A stretch of 64,000 nucleotides of DNA, from contig NZ_CP029193.1 of assembly GCF_008642355.1 (NCBI RefSeq), forward strand, positions 5,852,001 through 5,916,000. The letters run 5' to 3'. Each line of letters starts with the position of its first letter. Within the stretch, counting starts at the first letter, position 1. The stretch comes from Streptomyces venezuelae. GTDB taxonomy: Bacteria; Actinomycetota; Actinomycetes; Streptomycetales; Streptomycetaceae. Both the position numbers and the translations under genes were made by a program. The notes under the pieces were generated by a model. It did not search any database. It worked only from the letters and a program-made list of their open reading frames with translations, and had not been told where the DNA came from. Positions 1 to 8,890 of this stretch are shown here, in pieces.

Positions 1-1380
1 CGGCTCGGCTTCCTCAACGGCGTCGCCATCGCCGCGTCGCTGACCGTCGTCCTCACCGTCGCCGCGTCCGTGACGCTGCTGCCCGCCCTCCTCGGCTGGA
101 TCGGCCCGCGCGCCCTCAGCCGCCGCGAACGCCGCAGGCTCGCGGAGCACGGGCCCGAACCCGAGGTGCCGACCGGGTTCGCCGCCCGCTGGGCCGCCTT
201 CGTGGAGCGCCACCCCAAGCTGCTCGGCGCCGTCGCGGTCCTGGTGATGGCCGTGCTCGCGCTGCCGACGCTCGGCCTGCACCTGGGCACGTCCGACCAG
301 GGCAACAACCCGGCGAAAGCCACGACACGGCAGGCGTACGACCTGCTCGCCGACGGCTTCGGGCCCGGCGTGAACGGCCCCCTGACCCTGGTGGGCGACG
401 TCTACGGAGCGGGCGGCCGGGTCGCCCTCGACGATCTCGTCACGACGCTCAAGTCGACCGAGGGCATCGCCTCCGTGAGCCCGGTGACGTACGACGACGG
501 CGGCCGCGCCGCGTTCCTCACCGTCGTCCCCGAATCGGCACCGCAGTCCGAGGCCACCAGCGCGCTCGTCGACCGGCTGCGCGAGGACGTCCTGCCGCGG
601 GCCGAGGCGGACCGCTCCCTCGACCTGCGCGTCGGCGGCGTCACCGCGAGCTACGACGACTTCGCCGAGGTCATCATCGGCAAACTGCCGCTCTTCGTGG
701 GCGTGGTCATCGGGCTCGGCTGCGTCCTGCTCCTGCTGGCGTTCCGTTCCGTCGGCATCCCCCTCAAGGCCGCCGCGATGAACGTCGCCGCCGTCGCCTC
801 CGCCTTCGGCGTCGTCGTCGCGATCTTCCAGTGGGGGTGGGGGAGCGAACTGCTCGGCCTCGGCAGGGCGGGCCCGATCGAGCCCTTCCTCCCCGTGATC
901 ATGGTGTCCGTGCTCTTCGGGCTCTCCATGGACTACCAGGTCTTCCTGGTCAGCCGGATGTACGAGGAGTGGCTGGAGACCGGCGACAACCGGCGGGCCG
1001 TCCGCGTCGGGCTCGCCGAGACGAGCCGCGTCATCAACTCCGCCGCCGTCATCATGATCTCGGTCTTCCTCGCCTTCGTCCTCAGCGGCGACCGCGTCAT
1101 CGCGATGTTCGGCATCGCGCTCGCTGCGGCCGTCGCGCTCGACGCCTTCGTGCTGCGCACGCTGCTCGTGCCGGCCCTCATGCATCTGCTCGGCGGCGCC
1201 AACTGGTGGCTGCCGCGCCGCCTGGACCGCTTCCTGCCGCGCATCAGCATCGAGCCGCCCGAATGTCGTTCGAACGCGGGCGGCGCATCTGCGAAGATCC
1301 CGGAACAGCGGGACGTAGCCGAAGACATGACAGGGCCGAAGGAGCAGGATGTTCGCGATATCGCTGGGCGAGGGCGCTGA
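1..1380 (+). CDS. MMPL/RND-family transporter, C-terminal part (5' end outside window)
   Basis: The reading frame is already open at base 1, so only the C-terminal ~459 residues are present. They show an MMPL layout: the end of the first membrane bundle (VLTVAASVTLLPALLG), a basic linker, a membrane segment near VAVLVMAVLALPTLGL, a large extracytoplasmic domain, then a second bundle with FGLSMDYQVFLVSRMYEEW, the conserved MMPL signature carrying the proton-relay Asp-Tyr. Family members export lipids or small hydrophobic molecules using proton motive force; the substrate cannot be told here. The C-terminal ~40 residues after the last helix are hydrophilic and overlap the next gene by 32 nt, which suggests translational coupling. 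Confidence 0.9.
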   Translation, partial: RLGFLNGVAIAASLTVVLTVAASVTLLPALLGWIGPRALSRRERRRLAEHGPEPEVPTGFAARWAAFVERHPKLLGAVAVLVMAVLALPTLGLHLGTSDQGNNPAKATTRQAYDLLADGFGPGVNGPLTLVGDVYGAGGRVALDDLVTTLKSTEGIASVSPVTYDDGGRAAFLTVVPESAPQSEATSALVDRLREDVLPRAEADRSLDLRVGGVTASYDDFAEVIIGKLPLFVGVVIGLGCVLLLLAFRSVGIPLKAAAMNVAAVASAFGVVVAIFQWGWGSELLGLGRAGPIEPFLPVIMVSVLFGLSMDYQVFLVSRMYEEWLETGDNRRAVRVGLAETSRVINSAAVIMISVFLAFVLSGDRVIAMFGIALAAAVALDAFVLRTLLVPALMHLLGGANWWLPRRLDRFLPRISIEPPECRSNAGGASAKIPEQRDVAEDMTGPKEQDVRDIAGRGR

Positions 1381-1933
1381 GCTGCGGCCGATCGAGCCGT
1401 GGCAGGCGCAGGAGTTCCTCGAACACGTCGAGCGGGCGCGGGAGTACGCGCAGGCGTGGGTGCCGTTCACCGCGACGGTGAAGGACGTGGAGTCCGCGCG
1501 GAAGCACCTCCAGACCTTCGCCGACCGGCAGGCCGCCGACACCGGCCGCTTCTACGGGATCTGGCTGGACGGCACGCTCGTCGGCGGCGTCCTCTTCCGC
1601 ATCTTCGACACCAGTGTGGACGGCTGCGAGATCGGCGTGTGGCTCGAACCGTCGGCCGCGGGGCGCGGTCTGGTGAACAAGGCGTCCAAGGTCCTCATCG
1701 ACTGGGCCGTCGACGAGCGCGGCATGCACCGCGTGGAGTGGCTCGTCTCCTCGCGCAACGAGCGCAGCAAGGCGGCCGCCGAGCGGCTCGGCTTCACCAG
1801 GGACGGCGTGCTGCGGGAGAGCTTTCCCTGGCAGGGCATCCGGCACGACATGGAGGTCTGGTCCGTCCTCGCGCCGGAGTGGCGGGCGCTGCGCGACGCG
1901 GGGGACGCGAGGGACGCCGGGGACGCGCGTTAA
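1349..1933 (+). CDS. GNAT-family N-acetyltransferase (RimJ/RimL-like)
   Basis: A 194-aa protein with an AAGGAGC ribosome site 7 nt before the ATG. The GNAT core is visible: a beta strand with IGVWLEPSAAGRGLVNKA (the acetyl-CoA pyrophosphate loop, here AAGRGL), then VEWLVSSRNERSKAAAERLGFTRDGVLRESF, the C-terminal motif of RimJ/RimL-type ribosomal-protein or small-molecule acetyltransferases. The start lies inside the end of the MMPL gene, so the two are probably co-transcribed. The tail has two imperfect copies of RDAGDA, a low-complexity extension. The substrate is not predictable. Confidence 0.88.
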   Translation: MFAISLGEGAELRPIEPWQAQEFLEHVERAREYAQAWVPFTATVKDVESARKHLQTFADRQAADTGRFYGIWLDGTLVGGVLFRIFDTSVDGCEIGVWLEPSAAGRGLVNKASKVLIDWAVDERGMHRVEWLVSSRNERSKAAAERLGFTRDGVLRESFPWQGIRHDMEVWSVLAPEWRALRDAGDARDAGDAR

Positions 1934-1955
1934 GAGAGCTCTCAGACTCCGTCCG

Positions 1956-1961
1956 TACGGT
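1956..1961 (+). promoter_or_regulatory. Candidate -10 (TACGGT) of a leaderless transcript
   Basis: TACGGT ends 7 nt before the ATG at 1969 and no convincing Shine-Dalgarno is present. This is the spacing of a -10 box whose transcript begins at the start codon, as is common in Streptomyces. Confidence 0.45.
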
Positions 1962-1968
1962 GCGGAGC

Positions 1969-2661
1969 ATGGGTACTAAGACAGATGACGCTGCCGCCCC
2001 CAAGGGCGCGCCAGGGACCGGGGCCGACGCCGGGGCCGACGAGGTGACCGCGGCCGGAGAGCCGGAGACGGTCGACGTCACGAAGTCCGACGCGGCCGCC
2101 ACGAAGCCGGACACGGGCACGGACACGGACACGGACGTGAACGCGGACGCCGAGTCGGGCACGGACGACGAGGCGCTGGATGCGTCCGACGCCGACGCCG
2201 ACGCCGACTCCGACACCGACGCAGACTCCGACGCGGTGCCCGTGCCCGCCGCCAAGTCCGCCGGCGTCGGCCAGGGCGCCGCGGCCGTCGTCTCCGCCGC
2301 GCTCGGCGTGATCGGCCTCTCCGGCGGCTGGCTCGGCACGATCGCCGGGGCGCGCTCGACCCTCATGGGGCAGCTGGACACCAAGGCCCGGCAGTCCGCC
2401 AGCGTCTCCGACCAGCTCCAGTCGGTGTACGGCGACTCCTGGCAGGCCACCGCGATGGTCGCCGGGCTCTTCGCGCTCGCCGCGCTCGTCATCGGCTTCC
2501 TGGTCCTCGTCCGGCCCGCGTTCGGCGCCCCCGGCAAGGAGCAGGCGCCATGGATCAAGTCCGTCGCGTGGGCGGGCTTCGCGCTCGGCGTGATCGGGCT
2601 CGTCCTCGCCATCGCGAAGTACTCCGACCTGCTGCTCGGACTGCCCTCGGTCCCTTCGTGA
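1969..2661 (+). CDS. Small membrane protein with acidic Asp/Thr-repeat N-terminus
   Basis: A 230-aa protein of unknown function. Residues 1-95 are low complexity and very acidic, with repeated Thr-Asp, Asp-Ala and Asp-Ser units encoded by GAC-rich repeats. The rest holds three hydrophobic segments (about 100-127, 160-180 and 195-218), so it is an integral membrane protein with a long, disordered, probably cytoplasmic tail. The ATG was chosen because it follows a TACGGT box by 7 nt. The frame stays open far upstream, but that part lies inside the acetyltransferase gene in another frame. The repeats may be prone to slippage. Confidence 0.7.
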   Translation: MGTKTDDAAAPKGAPGTGADAGADEVTAAGEPETVDVTKSDAAATKPDTGTDTDTDVNADAESGTDDEALDASDADADADSDTDADSDAVPVPAAKSAGVGQGAAAVVSAALGVIGLSGGWLGTIAGARSTLMGQLDTKARQSASVSDQLQSVYGDSWQATAMVAGLFALAALVIGFLVLVRPAFGAPGKEQAPWIKSVAWAGFALGVIGLVLAIAKYSDLLLGLPSVPS

Positions 2662-2688
2662 GCGGGCCGTCGCGGGACGCCTAAGGCA

Positions 2689-2724
2689 AGGGCGGGGCAG
2701 GGGCTAAGGCCCCCGCCCCGCCCT
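2689..2724 (+). terminator. Strong GC hairpin after the small membrane protein gene
   Basis: Outer arms AGGGCGGGGC (2689-2698) and GCCCCGCCCT (2715-2724) are perfectly complementary, with an inner GGGGC/GCCCC stem. No U-run follows, as is usual in Streptomyces. Confidence 0.65.
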
Positions 2725-2859
2725 CCGTCGTGTCTAAGGACCCTCGCGCTCCGGAGATGCGGCAGCCGCCCGATGTGGGCGACCCCCCTGGGAGACGAAA
2801 GTGGAGACATCGCAGGGAACGACACCGGCGATACCACCCACAACCCCGAGGGGCACGAG

Positions 2860-3039
2860 ATGTTCGAGTACGAGATGCACCAGATGCGCGCCGCCGAGCT
2901 GGTCCGCCGGGCCGACCACCAGCGCCTGGTCGGCGAGGCCCGCAAGAGCCGCGCCACCGCCCGCCGATCGGCCCGCGACGAAGCAGAGGGGCCGGTGAGT
3001 ACGCCCCTCCGGAAGATCCGCTTCATGCGGGCCGCCTGA
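2860..3039 (+). CDS. Small conserved protein upstream of LuxR regulator (59 aa)
   Basis: A 59-aa basic protein, MFEYEMHQMRAAELVRRADH at its start, then an Arg/Ala-rich helix. GAGGGG sits 6 nt before the ATG. Small proteins beginning MFEYE-HQ-R-AELIR are, to my knowledge, widespread in Streptomyces and often sit immediately upstream of large LuxR/AAA regulators, as here: its TGA is 1 nt from the ATG of the regulator, so the pair is almost certainly translationally coupled. It looks like a helical, nucleic-acid- or partner-binding peptide; no function is known to me. An in-frame ATG at 2773 exists but lacks a ribosome site. Confidence 0.75.
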   Translation: MFEYEMHQMRAAELVRRADHQRLVGEARKSRATARRSARDEAEGPVSTPLRKIRFMRAA

Positions 3040-3040
3040 C

Positions 3041-6000
3041 ATGACGAACTCCGCACCCCTGTCCGCTCCGCGGATAACGGGTGCCGCGGTGTCCTCGCAC
3101 TGTGCGATGCTCGCGGCTGTGGAGACCAGGTCCGTCAGCCCGGTGTTCGTCGGCCGCACCGACGAACTGGGCGTACTGAACGAAGCGCTCGCCCGCGCCA
3201 CGGGCACCCCGCTCGAAGGAGCCGGGGGCCCCGGCGGCCCGGGCGAGCCCCAGGCGTTGCTGCTCGGCGGCGAGGCGGGGGTCGGCAAGACCCGCCTCGT
3301 CGAGGAGTTCACCGCGGTCGCCGAGGCTCAGGGCGCCGTCGTCGCGGTCGGCGGCTGCGTCGAGATCGGCGCCGACGGCCTGCCGTTCGCCCCCTTCTCC
3401 ACCGCCCTGCGGGCCCTGCGCCGCCGACTCCCCGACGAACTCGCCGCCGCGGCCGAGGGCCAGGAGGAGGAGCTCGCCAGACTCCTGCCCTTACTCGCGG
3501 GACCCGCCCCACACGGACACACCCCCGGCGGCCGCTCCGACGAGAGCACGGCCCGCCTCTTCGAACTCACCGCACGCCTCCTGGAACGCGTCTCACGCGA
3601 CCGCACCGTCGTCGTCGCCCTGGAGGACCTGCACTGGGCCGACGCCTCGACCCGCCACCTCCTCGCCTACCTCTTCCGCACCTTGCGCGGCGGCCGCCTC
3701 GTCCTCCTCGCCACCTACCGCGCCGACGACATCCACCGCCGCCACCCCCTGCGCCCCCTCCTCGCCGAACTCGACCGGCTGCGCACCGTGCGCCGCGTCG
3801 AACTGGGCCGTCTCAGCAAGGACGAGGTCGCCCGCCAGATGGCCGGGATCCTCGCCACCGAACCCGAACCGTCCCTGGTGGACGACGTGTTCGAGCGCTC
3901 CGACGGCAACGCGTTCTTCGTCGAGGAGCTCGCCGTCGCCTCCCACGGCGGCGACAGCTGCGCCGGCCTGACCGACTCCCTGCGCGACCTGCTCCTCGTC
4001 CGCGTGGAGGAGCTCCCCGAGGACACCCAGCGAGTGGCGCGGATCGTCGCCGAGGGCGGCTCCACCGTCGAGTACGAACTGCTCGCCGAGGTCGCCGGGC
4101 TCGGCGAGGACGACCTGATCGAGGCGCTGCGGGCCGCGGTCGGCGCCAACATCCTGCTCGCCTCCCCGGACGGCGACGGCTACCGCTTCCGGCACTCCCT
4201 GGTCCGCGAGGCCGTCAGCGACGACCTGCTGCCCGGCGAACGCTCCCGCATCAACCGCCGCTTCGCCGAAGCACTGGAGGCCGACCCCTCGCTCGTCGCC
4301 GCCGACCAGCGCGCCGCCCGCCTCGCCACCTACTGGTACCACGCGCACGACGCGGCCAAGGCCCTGCCCGCCGTCCTCGGCGCCTCCGTCGAAGCCCGCC
4401 GCCGTCACGCCTACAGCGAGCAACTGCGCCTGCTGGAACGCGCCATGGAGCTGTGGGACGACGCACCTGACACCGTCCGTCAGGAACTGCGCCCCGCCGA
4501 CTACGTCGAGGGCTATCCCCCCTGCGGCTGCGACCCCGCCACCACCCCCCTCGACTACCTGGACCTGATGGCCGAGGCCACCGTCGCGGGCCGTCTCTGC
4601 GGTGAACGCGAACGTGCCCTGAAAATCACCAGACGCGCCCTGCGCACCCTCGAAGACGGCCACGACCCGCACCGCGCCGCCTGGTTCTGGATAGCCCGCT
4701 CCCGCCTCGTCTCCACCCTGGGCCGCAGCGACGGCTGGGACGAGATAGCCAAGGCCGAGGAGCTGATGCGCGGCCTGCCGCCCTCCGAGGTGCACGCCGA
4801 GGTCCTCGTCCACCGCGCCTCCTGGGGCATGCTCCACGACCCGGGCCCAGAGACTCTCGCCGCCGCCGAACGCGCCGTCGAATACGCCCGCATGGTCAAG
4901 GCCGATGTCATCGAGCTCAACGCCCGCCTCACCCGCGGCGCCCTCCTCGTCGAGGCCGGCGACCCCGAGGCAGGCCTCGCCGAGATGTACGAGATCAGGG
5001 ACCGCGTCGTCCGCGACGGCCTGGTCACCAACCTGAGCCGCGTCCACATCAACCTCCCCTCCTCCCTGGAAGGCGTCGGTCGTTCCGCCGAAGCCGTCCG
5101 CGTCGGCATGGAGGGCATCGAGTTCTGCCGCAAGTACGGCCTGGTCGACACCGAGGGCTGGGTCTGGGCCAACGTCGCCGAGTCCCTGATCTCCCTCGGC
5201 CGCTGGGACGAGGCCGCCGACGCCGTCGCCCACACCCAGCGCTGCGTCCAGAGCTCAAAACCCCGCGTCTCGGCCGCCGAACGCCTGGCCCGCATGGCCC
5301 TCCACCGCGGTGACCACGCCGCCGCCACCCGGCACATGCAGACCGCCCACCATCACCTCGGCACCCACGACCCCCAGCCCCAGTACCTCCTCGTTCTCCT
5401 CCGCATCGCCCTGGGCGTCGCGGCCGCCGAGGGCCGCATCCTCGACGCCCGCGCCGAACTCGAACGCGGCCTCGCCCCCGGCCTCCCCTTCGGCACCTAC
5501 AAGTACGGCTGGCCCCTCCTGCTCGCCGCCGCACGGATGGAGGCCGACGCCCGCGGCCTGCCCGTCGCCGAACCCGGCCGTCCCGCCGCCCTCGCCCGCA
5601 TCCGCTCCGCCACGAAGACCCTCGCCACCCCCATCCCGCTCTGGCGGGCCTACGACGAATGGACCCGCGCCGAACTCCGCCGTGCCGAAGGCCGCGACAC
5701 CCCCGCCGACTGGACCACCGTGGTCACCGCCGTCGAACCCCTCGACCGCCCCTTCGACCTGGCCCGCGTCCGCCTGCGCCTCGCCGAGTCCCTCCTCGGC
5801 CCGGACACCACCGTCCGCGAGCGCGCCACGGGCCTGCTGCGCCAGGCGGCGGAGGTCGCCGACCGGCTCGACGCCCGCCCGCTCTCCGACGAGATCACCC
5901 GACTCGCCCAGCGCGCCCGCCTCACCCTGAACCCCGCCGAGGCCACCCGCGCCCCCGAGCCCCCGGCCGACCCCGCGGAGGCGCTGGGTCTGACCAGCAG

Positions 6001-6190
6001 GGAGCGGGACGTCCTGCGGCTGGTCGCCGTGGGCCGCAGCAACCGGCAGATCGCCGAGGAGCTCTTCATCTCCCCGAAGACGGCGAGCGTCCACGTCTCC
6101 AACATCCTCGCCAAGCTGTCCGTCACCGGCCGCGGTGAGGCCGCCGCACTCGCCCACCGCCTGCGCCTGTTCCCGTCGGCGCTGCGCTGA
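3041..6190 (+). CDS. LuxR-family transcriptional regulator with AAA ATPase domain (LAL type), TTA-containing
   Basis: A 1049-aa regulator of the large ATP-binding LuxR class. Domains in order: Walker A GGEAGVGKT (residues ~76-84), Walker B VVVALEDLHWAD (~187-198), a central TPR-like helical region (~400-900) and a C-terminal LuxR helix-turn-helix (LTSRERDVLRLVAVGRSNRQ to about 1042). Such proteins activate secondary-metabolite or catabolic genes. Codon 151 (3491-3493) is TTA, so translation should need the bldA leucyl-tRNA. The ATG at 3041 is 1 nt from the stop of the upstream small gene; an in-frame ATG at 3107 (residue 23), close to the AAA domain, is an alternative start. No biosynthetic cluster is adjacent, so its target is unknown. 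Confidence 0.92.
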   Translation: MTNSAPLSAPRITGAAVSSHCAMLAAVETRSVSPVFVGRTDELGVLNEALARATGTPLEGAGGPGGPGEPQALLLGGEAGVGKTRLVEEFTAVAEAQGAVVAVGGCVEIGADGLPFAPFSTALRALRRRLPDELAAAAEGQEEELARLLPLLAGPAPHGHTPGGRSDESTARLFELTARLLERVSRDRTVVVALEDLHWADASTRHLLAYLFRTLRGGRLVLLATYRADDIHRRHPLRPLLAELDRLRTVRRVELGRLSKDEVARQMAGILATEPEPSLVDDVFERSDGNAFFVEELAVASHGGDSCAGLTDSLRDLLLVRVEELPEDTQRVARIVAEGGSTVEYELLAEVAGLGEDDLIEALRAAVGANILLASPDGDGYRFRHSLVREAVSDDLLPGERSRINRRFAEALEADPSLVAADQRAARLATYWYHAHDAAKALPAVLGASVEARRRHAYSEQLRLLERAMELWDDAPDTVRQELRPADYVEGYPPCGCDPATTPLDYLDLMAEATVAGRLCGERERALKITRRALRTLEDGHDPHRAAWFWIARSRLVSTLGRSDGWDEIAKAEELMRGLPPSEVHAEVLVHRASWGMLHDPGPETLAAAERAVEYARMVKADVIELNARLTRGALLVEAGDPEAGLAEMYEIRDRVVRDGLVTNLSRVHINLPSSLEGVGRSAEAVRVGMEGIEFCRKYGLVDTEGWVWANVAESLISLGRWDEAADAVAHTQRCVQSSKPRVSAAERLARMALHRGDHAAATRHMQTAHHHLGTHDPQPQYLLVLLRIALGVAAAEGRILDARAELERGLAPGLPFGTYKYGWPLLLAAARMEADARGLPVAEPGRPAALARIRSATKTLATPIPLWRAYDEWTRAELRRAEGRDTPADWTTVVTAVEPLDRPFDLARVRLRLAESLLGPDTTVRERATGLLRQAAEVADRLDARPLSDEITRLAQRARLTLNPAEATRAPEPPADPAEALGLTSRERDVLRLVAVGRSNRQIAEELFISPKTASVHVSNILAKLSVTGRGEAAALAHRLRLFPSALR

Positions 6191-6271
6191 CCTGCACGTT
6201 CCCGCGCCCCAGTCGGACTGTGGCGGCCTCGCCTACGCTGGACTGCGCAATCACGGCTCCTGGGAGGCGCA

Positions 6272-6481
6272 GTGTTCAACGCGATCGAGGCCCTGTTCGC
6301 GCCGGGCCGCAAGCACACCGACGACGAGCGGAAGCGCCTGGAACTGACCCGCGTCGACCTCGCCGACGGCGACCCGGGGCGCGGACCGATAGACCTGTCC
6401 TCGGGCAAGGTGGTCGTACGCCCACCCGTGCCGTCGCCGCGCGCCGACGCAACCCCGGACTCCGACGAGCCGGAGAGCTGA
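6272..6481 (+). CDS. DUF6191-like small protein (69 aa)
   Basis: A 69-aa protein starting GTG, with GGGAGG 5 nt upstream. The conserved-looking core is FAPGRKHTDDERKRLELTRV, followed by DPGRGPIDLSSGKVVVR. I recall this pattern as the Streptomyces family DUF6191, but that assignment is from memory. There is no signal peptide or membrane segment; it is charged and probably cytoplasmic. It converges with the sugar dehydrogenase gene, with one base between the two stops. Function unknown. Confidence 0.72.
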   Translation: MFNAIEALFAPGRKHTDDERKRLELTRVDLADGDPGRGPIDLSSGKVVVRPPVPSPRADATPDSDEPES

Positions 6482-6482
6482 G

Positions 6483-7640
6483 CTACTCCACCCGCACCTC
6501 CAGGATCTTGTCGTCCCCCTTCTCCGGCGTGCCCCGCGAGTCCGTCTCATTGGTGACCAGCCACAGCTTGTCGCCGCCCGCCGCGAGCACCGTGCGCAGG
6601 CGGCCGTGCTCGCCCTCCAGGAACGCCTGCGGCTCCGGGTCGCCCTCCACGCCCCGCACCGGGACGCGCCACAACCGCTCGCCCCGCAGCCCCGCCATCC
6701 ACACCGAGCCCTCCGCATGGGCGACCCCGCTCGGGGAGGCGTCGGAGGTCTTCCACTGCGCGACCGGATCGCGGAAACCCTCCTTGCCTTCCTTGCCCTC
6801 CACCTCCGGCCAGCCGTAGTTCCCGCCGGACTTGATCTCGTTCAGTTCGTCCCACGTGTCCTGGCCGAACTCCGAGGCCCACAGCCGCTTCTGCTCGTCC
6901 CAGGCCAGACCCTGCACATTGCGGTGCCCGAACGAGTACACGGGGGAGTCGCCGAAGGGGTTGCCGGGGGCGGGCTCGCCGTCCGGGGTGAGGCGGAGGA
7001 TCTTGCCGCCCAGGGACTTCTTGTCCTGCGCGAGGCCCGTGTCCCCCGTTTCGCCCGCGCCCGCGTACAGCATCTTGTCCGGGCCGAACGCGATCCGGCC
7101 GCCGTTGTGGATCGTGCCCTTCGGGATGCCCTTGAAGACCGTGTCGGGAGCGCCCAGTTGTTCGCCCTTCGGCTTCTTCTCGTCGTACAGCATCCGGGCG
7201 ATGCGGTTGTCGGACTCCGTCGTGAAATACGCGTACACGAAGTGGTCCGAGGCGTACGACGGGGAGAGCGCGAGGCCCATCAGGCCGCCCTCACCGCCGG
7301 AGGAGACGCCCGGCACCGAGCCGAGCTCCGTCTTCTTGCCCGTCTTCCCGTCGATCCTGGTGATCGTCCCCTCGTCGCGCGAGGACACCAGCAGGTCGCC
7401 GTCGGGCAGCGCGGCGAGGCCCCAGGGGGACTTGAGGCCCGTGGTGAGGGTGCGGGTGACCTTCGCCGAGCCCTTCTCCGGCGGGGCGTCGGCACCCGCC
7501 CTGCCGGTGGGGGACTGGCTGGTCCCGCCCCGTTCCGGTGGACTCTCGGCGCGGTCCGGTTCACCGTCGCCGGACGAGCACCCGGCCACGAGGACGAGGA
7601 CGACGGCGGCCGTCGCGGCCGTAACAGCAGGTCGATGCAC
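6483..7640 (-). CDS. PQQ-type glucose/sorbosone dehydrogenase-like lipoprotein
   Basis: A 385-aa secreted protein. The GTG at 7640 follows GAAGGGA by about 9 nt and begins a lipoprotein signal (AVVLVLVAGC, lipobox Cys ~22), then a Ser/Pro/Gly-rich linker. The remainder is a six-bladed beta-propeller of the soluble PQQ glucose dehydrogenase/sorbosone dehydrogenase family: LKSPWGLAALPDGDLLVSSRD, GEGGLMGLALSP, HNGGRIAFGPDKMLY, and FGHRNVQGLAWD, including the conserved His-Asn region. Family members oxidise aldoses outside the cell, but many actinobacterial homologues are untested. Monocistronic by appearance. A longer start at 7718 is possible but would bury the signal peptide. Confidence 0.88.
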   Translation of the reverse strand: MHRPAVTAATAAVVLVLVAGCSSGDGEPDRAESPPERGGTSQSPTGRAGADAPPEKGSAKVTRTLTTGLKSPWGLAALPDGDLLVSSRDEGTITRIDGKTGKKTELGSVPGVSSGGEGGLMGLALSPSYASDHFVYAYFTTESDNRIARMLYDEKKPKGEQLGAPDTVFKGIPKGTIHNGGRIAFGPDKMLYAGAGETGDTGLAQDKKSLGGKILRLTPDGEPAPGNPFGDSPVYSFGHRNVQGLAWDEQKRLWASEFGQDTWDELNEIKSGGNYGWPEVEGKEGKEGFRDPVAQWKTSDASPSGVAHAEGSVWMAGLRGERLWRVPVRGVEGDPEPQAFLEGEHGRLRTVLAAGGDKLWLVTNETDSRGTPEKGDDKILEVRVE

Positions 7641-7737
7641 GATCAGGATCCCTTCGACGCGGTGCTTCTCCTGTTCATACACCGCCCGCGCCCCGGCGGG
7701 TTCCCGATCCGCCGCCACGAGATCACAACGTCATGGC

Positions 7738-8772
7738 TCAGTCCCACGACCCCAGCGCCGGCGGCAGCGCCGCGATCTCCGCGAGGTCACGCTCCGTGAG
7801 CCGGATCGCCGCGGCCCCGGCGTTCTCGACCGCCCACCGCTCCCGCTTGGCCCCCGGAATCGGCACCACATGCCGCCCCTGCGCGAGCACCCACGCCAGC
7901 GCGGCCTGCGCGGGCGTCGCCCCGTGCCGCTCCGCCACCCTGCGCAACCCCACCACCAGCGGCTGGTTCGCCGCCATCATCTCCGCGGTGAACCGGGGAT
8001 GCCGGGCCCGCAGGTCGTCGGGCTCGAAGCCCATGCCGGGCTTCAGCGTCCCCGTGAGGAAACCGTTCCCCAGCGGCATCGCCGCGAGGAACCCGACGCC
8101 GCGCGCCACGCACCACGGCAGCAGCGCGTCCAGCGCCTCCGGCGACCACACCGACAGCTCGGCCTGCACCGCGCTCACCGGAAACACCTGCTGCACCCGT
8201 TCCAGCTGCCGGATCGTCAGATCGTGCAGCCCCGGACCCGGGCGCCCCGGCGCAGAACGCCGTTGGGCGCGCGCCCCCACGGCGCACAGCCCCAGGGCCC
8301 GCACCTTCCCCGCGGCGACGAGTTCGGCCATCGCGCCCCACGTCTCCTCGATGGGTACCTCGGGATCGGCGCGGTGCAGCTGATACAGGTCGATGGTGTC
8401 CGTCTGGAGCCGCCGCAGCGACGCGTCGCAGGCCCGCTTCACATAGCCGGGGCGGCCGTTGGCGACGATGTGCTGCTCACCCACCAGCAGCCCGCACTTC
8501 GTCGAGACGAACGCCTCCGCGCGCCGTTCCTTCAGGACCCGGCCGATCAACAGCTCGTTGGTGAAGGGCCCGTACATGTCCGCCGTGTCGAGCAGCATTC
8601 CCCCGCCGCGACCGCCGTCCGCGGCCCCCGCCGCGTCCAGTGCCGCGTGCACGGTGCGCACCGACGCGTCGCCCCGCTGCCGCGAGCCGGTGTACGCCCA
8701 GCTCATCGGCATGCAGCCGAGTCCGACGGCGCCCACTTCGAGCGCCCCCGCGCCGATCGTCCTGCGCTCCAC
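7738..8772 (-). CDS. Aldo/keto reductase
   Basis: A 344-aa NADPH-dependent oxidoreductase of the AKR superfamily. The GTG at 8772 has GGGAGGG about 10 nt upstream and opens straight into VERRTIGAGALEVGAVGLGC. The catalytic tetrad is visible: Asp and Tyr in LLDTADMYG, Lys in VSTKCGL, His in DLYQLHRADP. The cofactor-binding C-terminus has PIPGAKRERWAVENAGAA. Two Gly/Arg-rich insertions, around AADGGRGGG and RAQRRSAPGRPGPG, lengthen loops relative to usual members. It is divergent from the 2-hydroxyacid dehydrogenase. The substrate is unknown. Confidence 0.9.
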   Translation of the reverse strand: MERRTIGAGALEVGAVGLGCMPMSWAYTGSRQRGDASVRTVHAALDAAGAADGGRGGGMLLDTADMYGPFTNELLIGRVLKERRAEAFVSTKCGLLVGEQHIVANGRPGYVKRACDASLRRLQTDTIDLYQLHRADPEVPIEETWGAMAELVAAGKVRALGLCAVGARAQRRSAPGRPGPGLHDLTIRQLERVQQVFPVSAVQAELSVWSPEALDALLPWCVARGVGFLAAMPLGNGFLTGTLKPGMGFEPDDLRARHPRFTAEMMAANQPLVVGLRRVAERHGATPAQAALAWVLAQGRHVVPIPGAKRERWAVENAGAAAIRLTERDLAEIAALPPALGSWD

Positions 8773-8877
8773 CTGGTCGTGCCCTCCCGCCCCTCGTTCG
8801 GAGATCACCCAAACTAACCTTTCGCCCCGGTGGCCTCGACCGTTGCCCTCCCGGGGACGGCGTACTCCGGCGCGCAT

Positions 8878-8883
8878 TAGCCT
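8878..8883 (+). promoter_or_regulatory. Candidate -10 (TAGCCT) of a leaderless transcript
   Basis: TAGCCT is followed by 7 nt and then the ATG of the 2-hydroxyacid dehydrogenase; no Shine-Dalgarno is present between them. Confidence 0.45.
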
Positions 8884-8890
8884 CCAGGCC

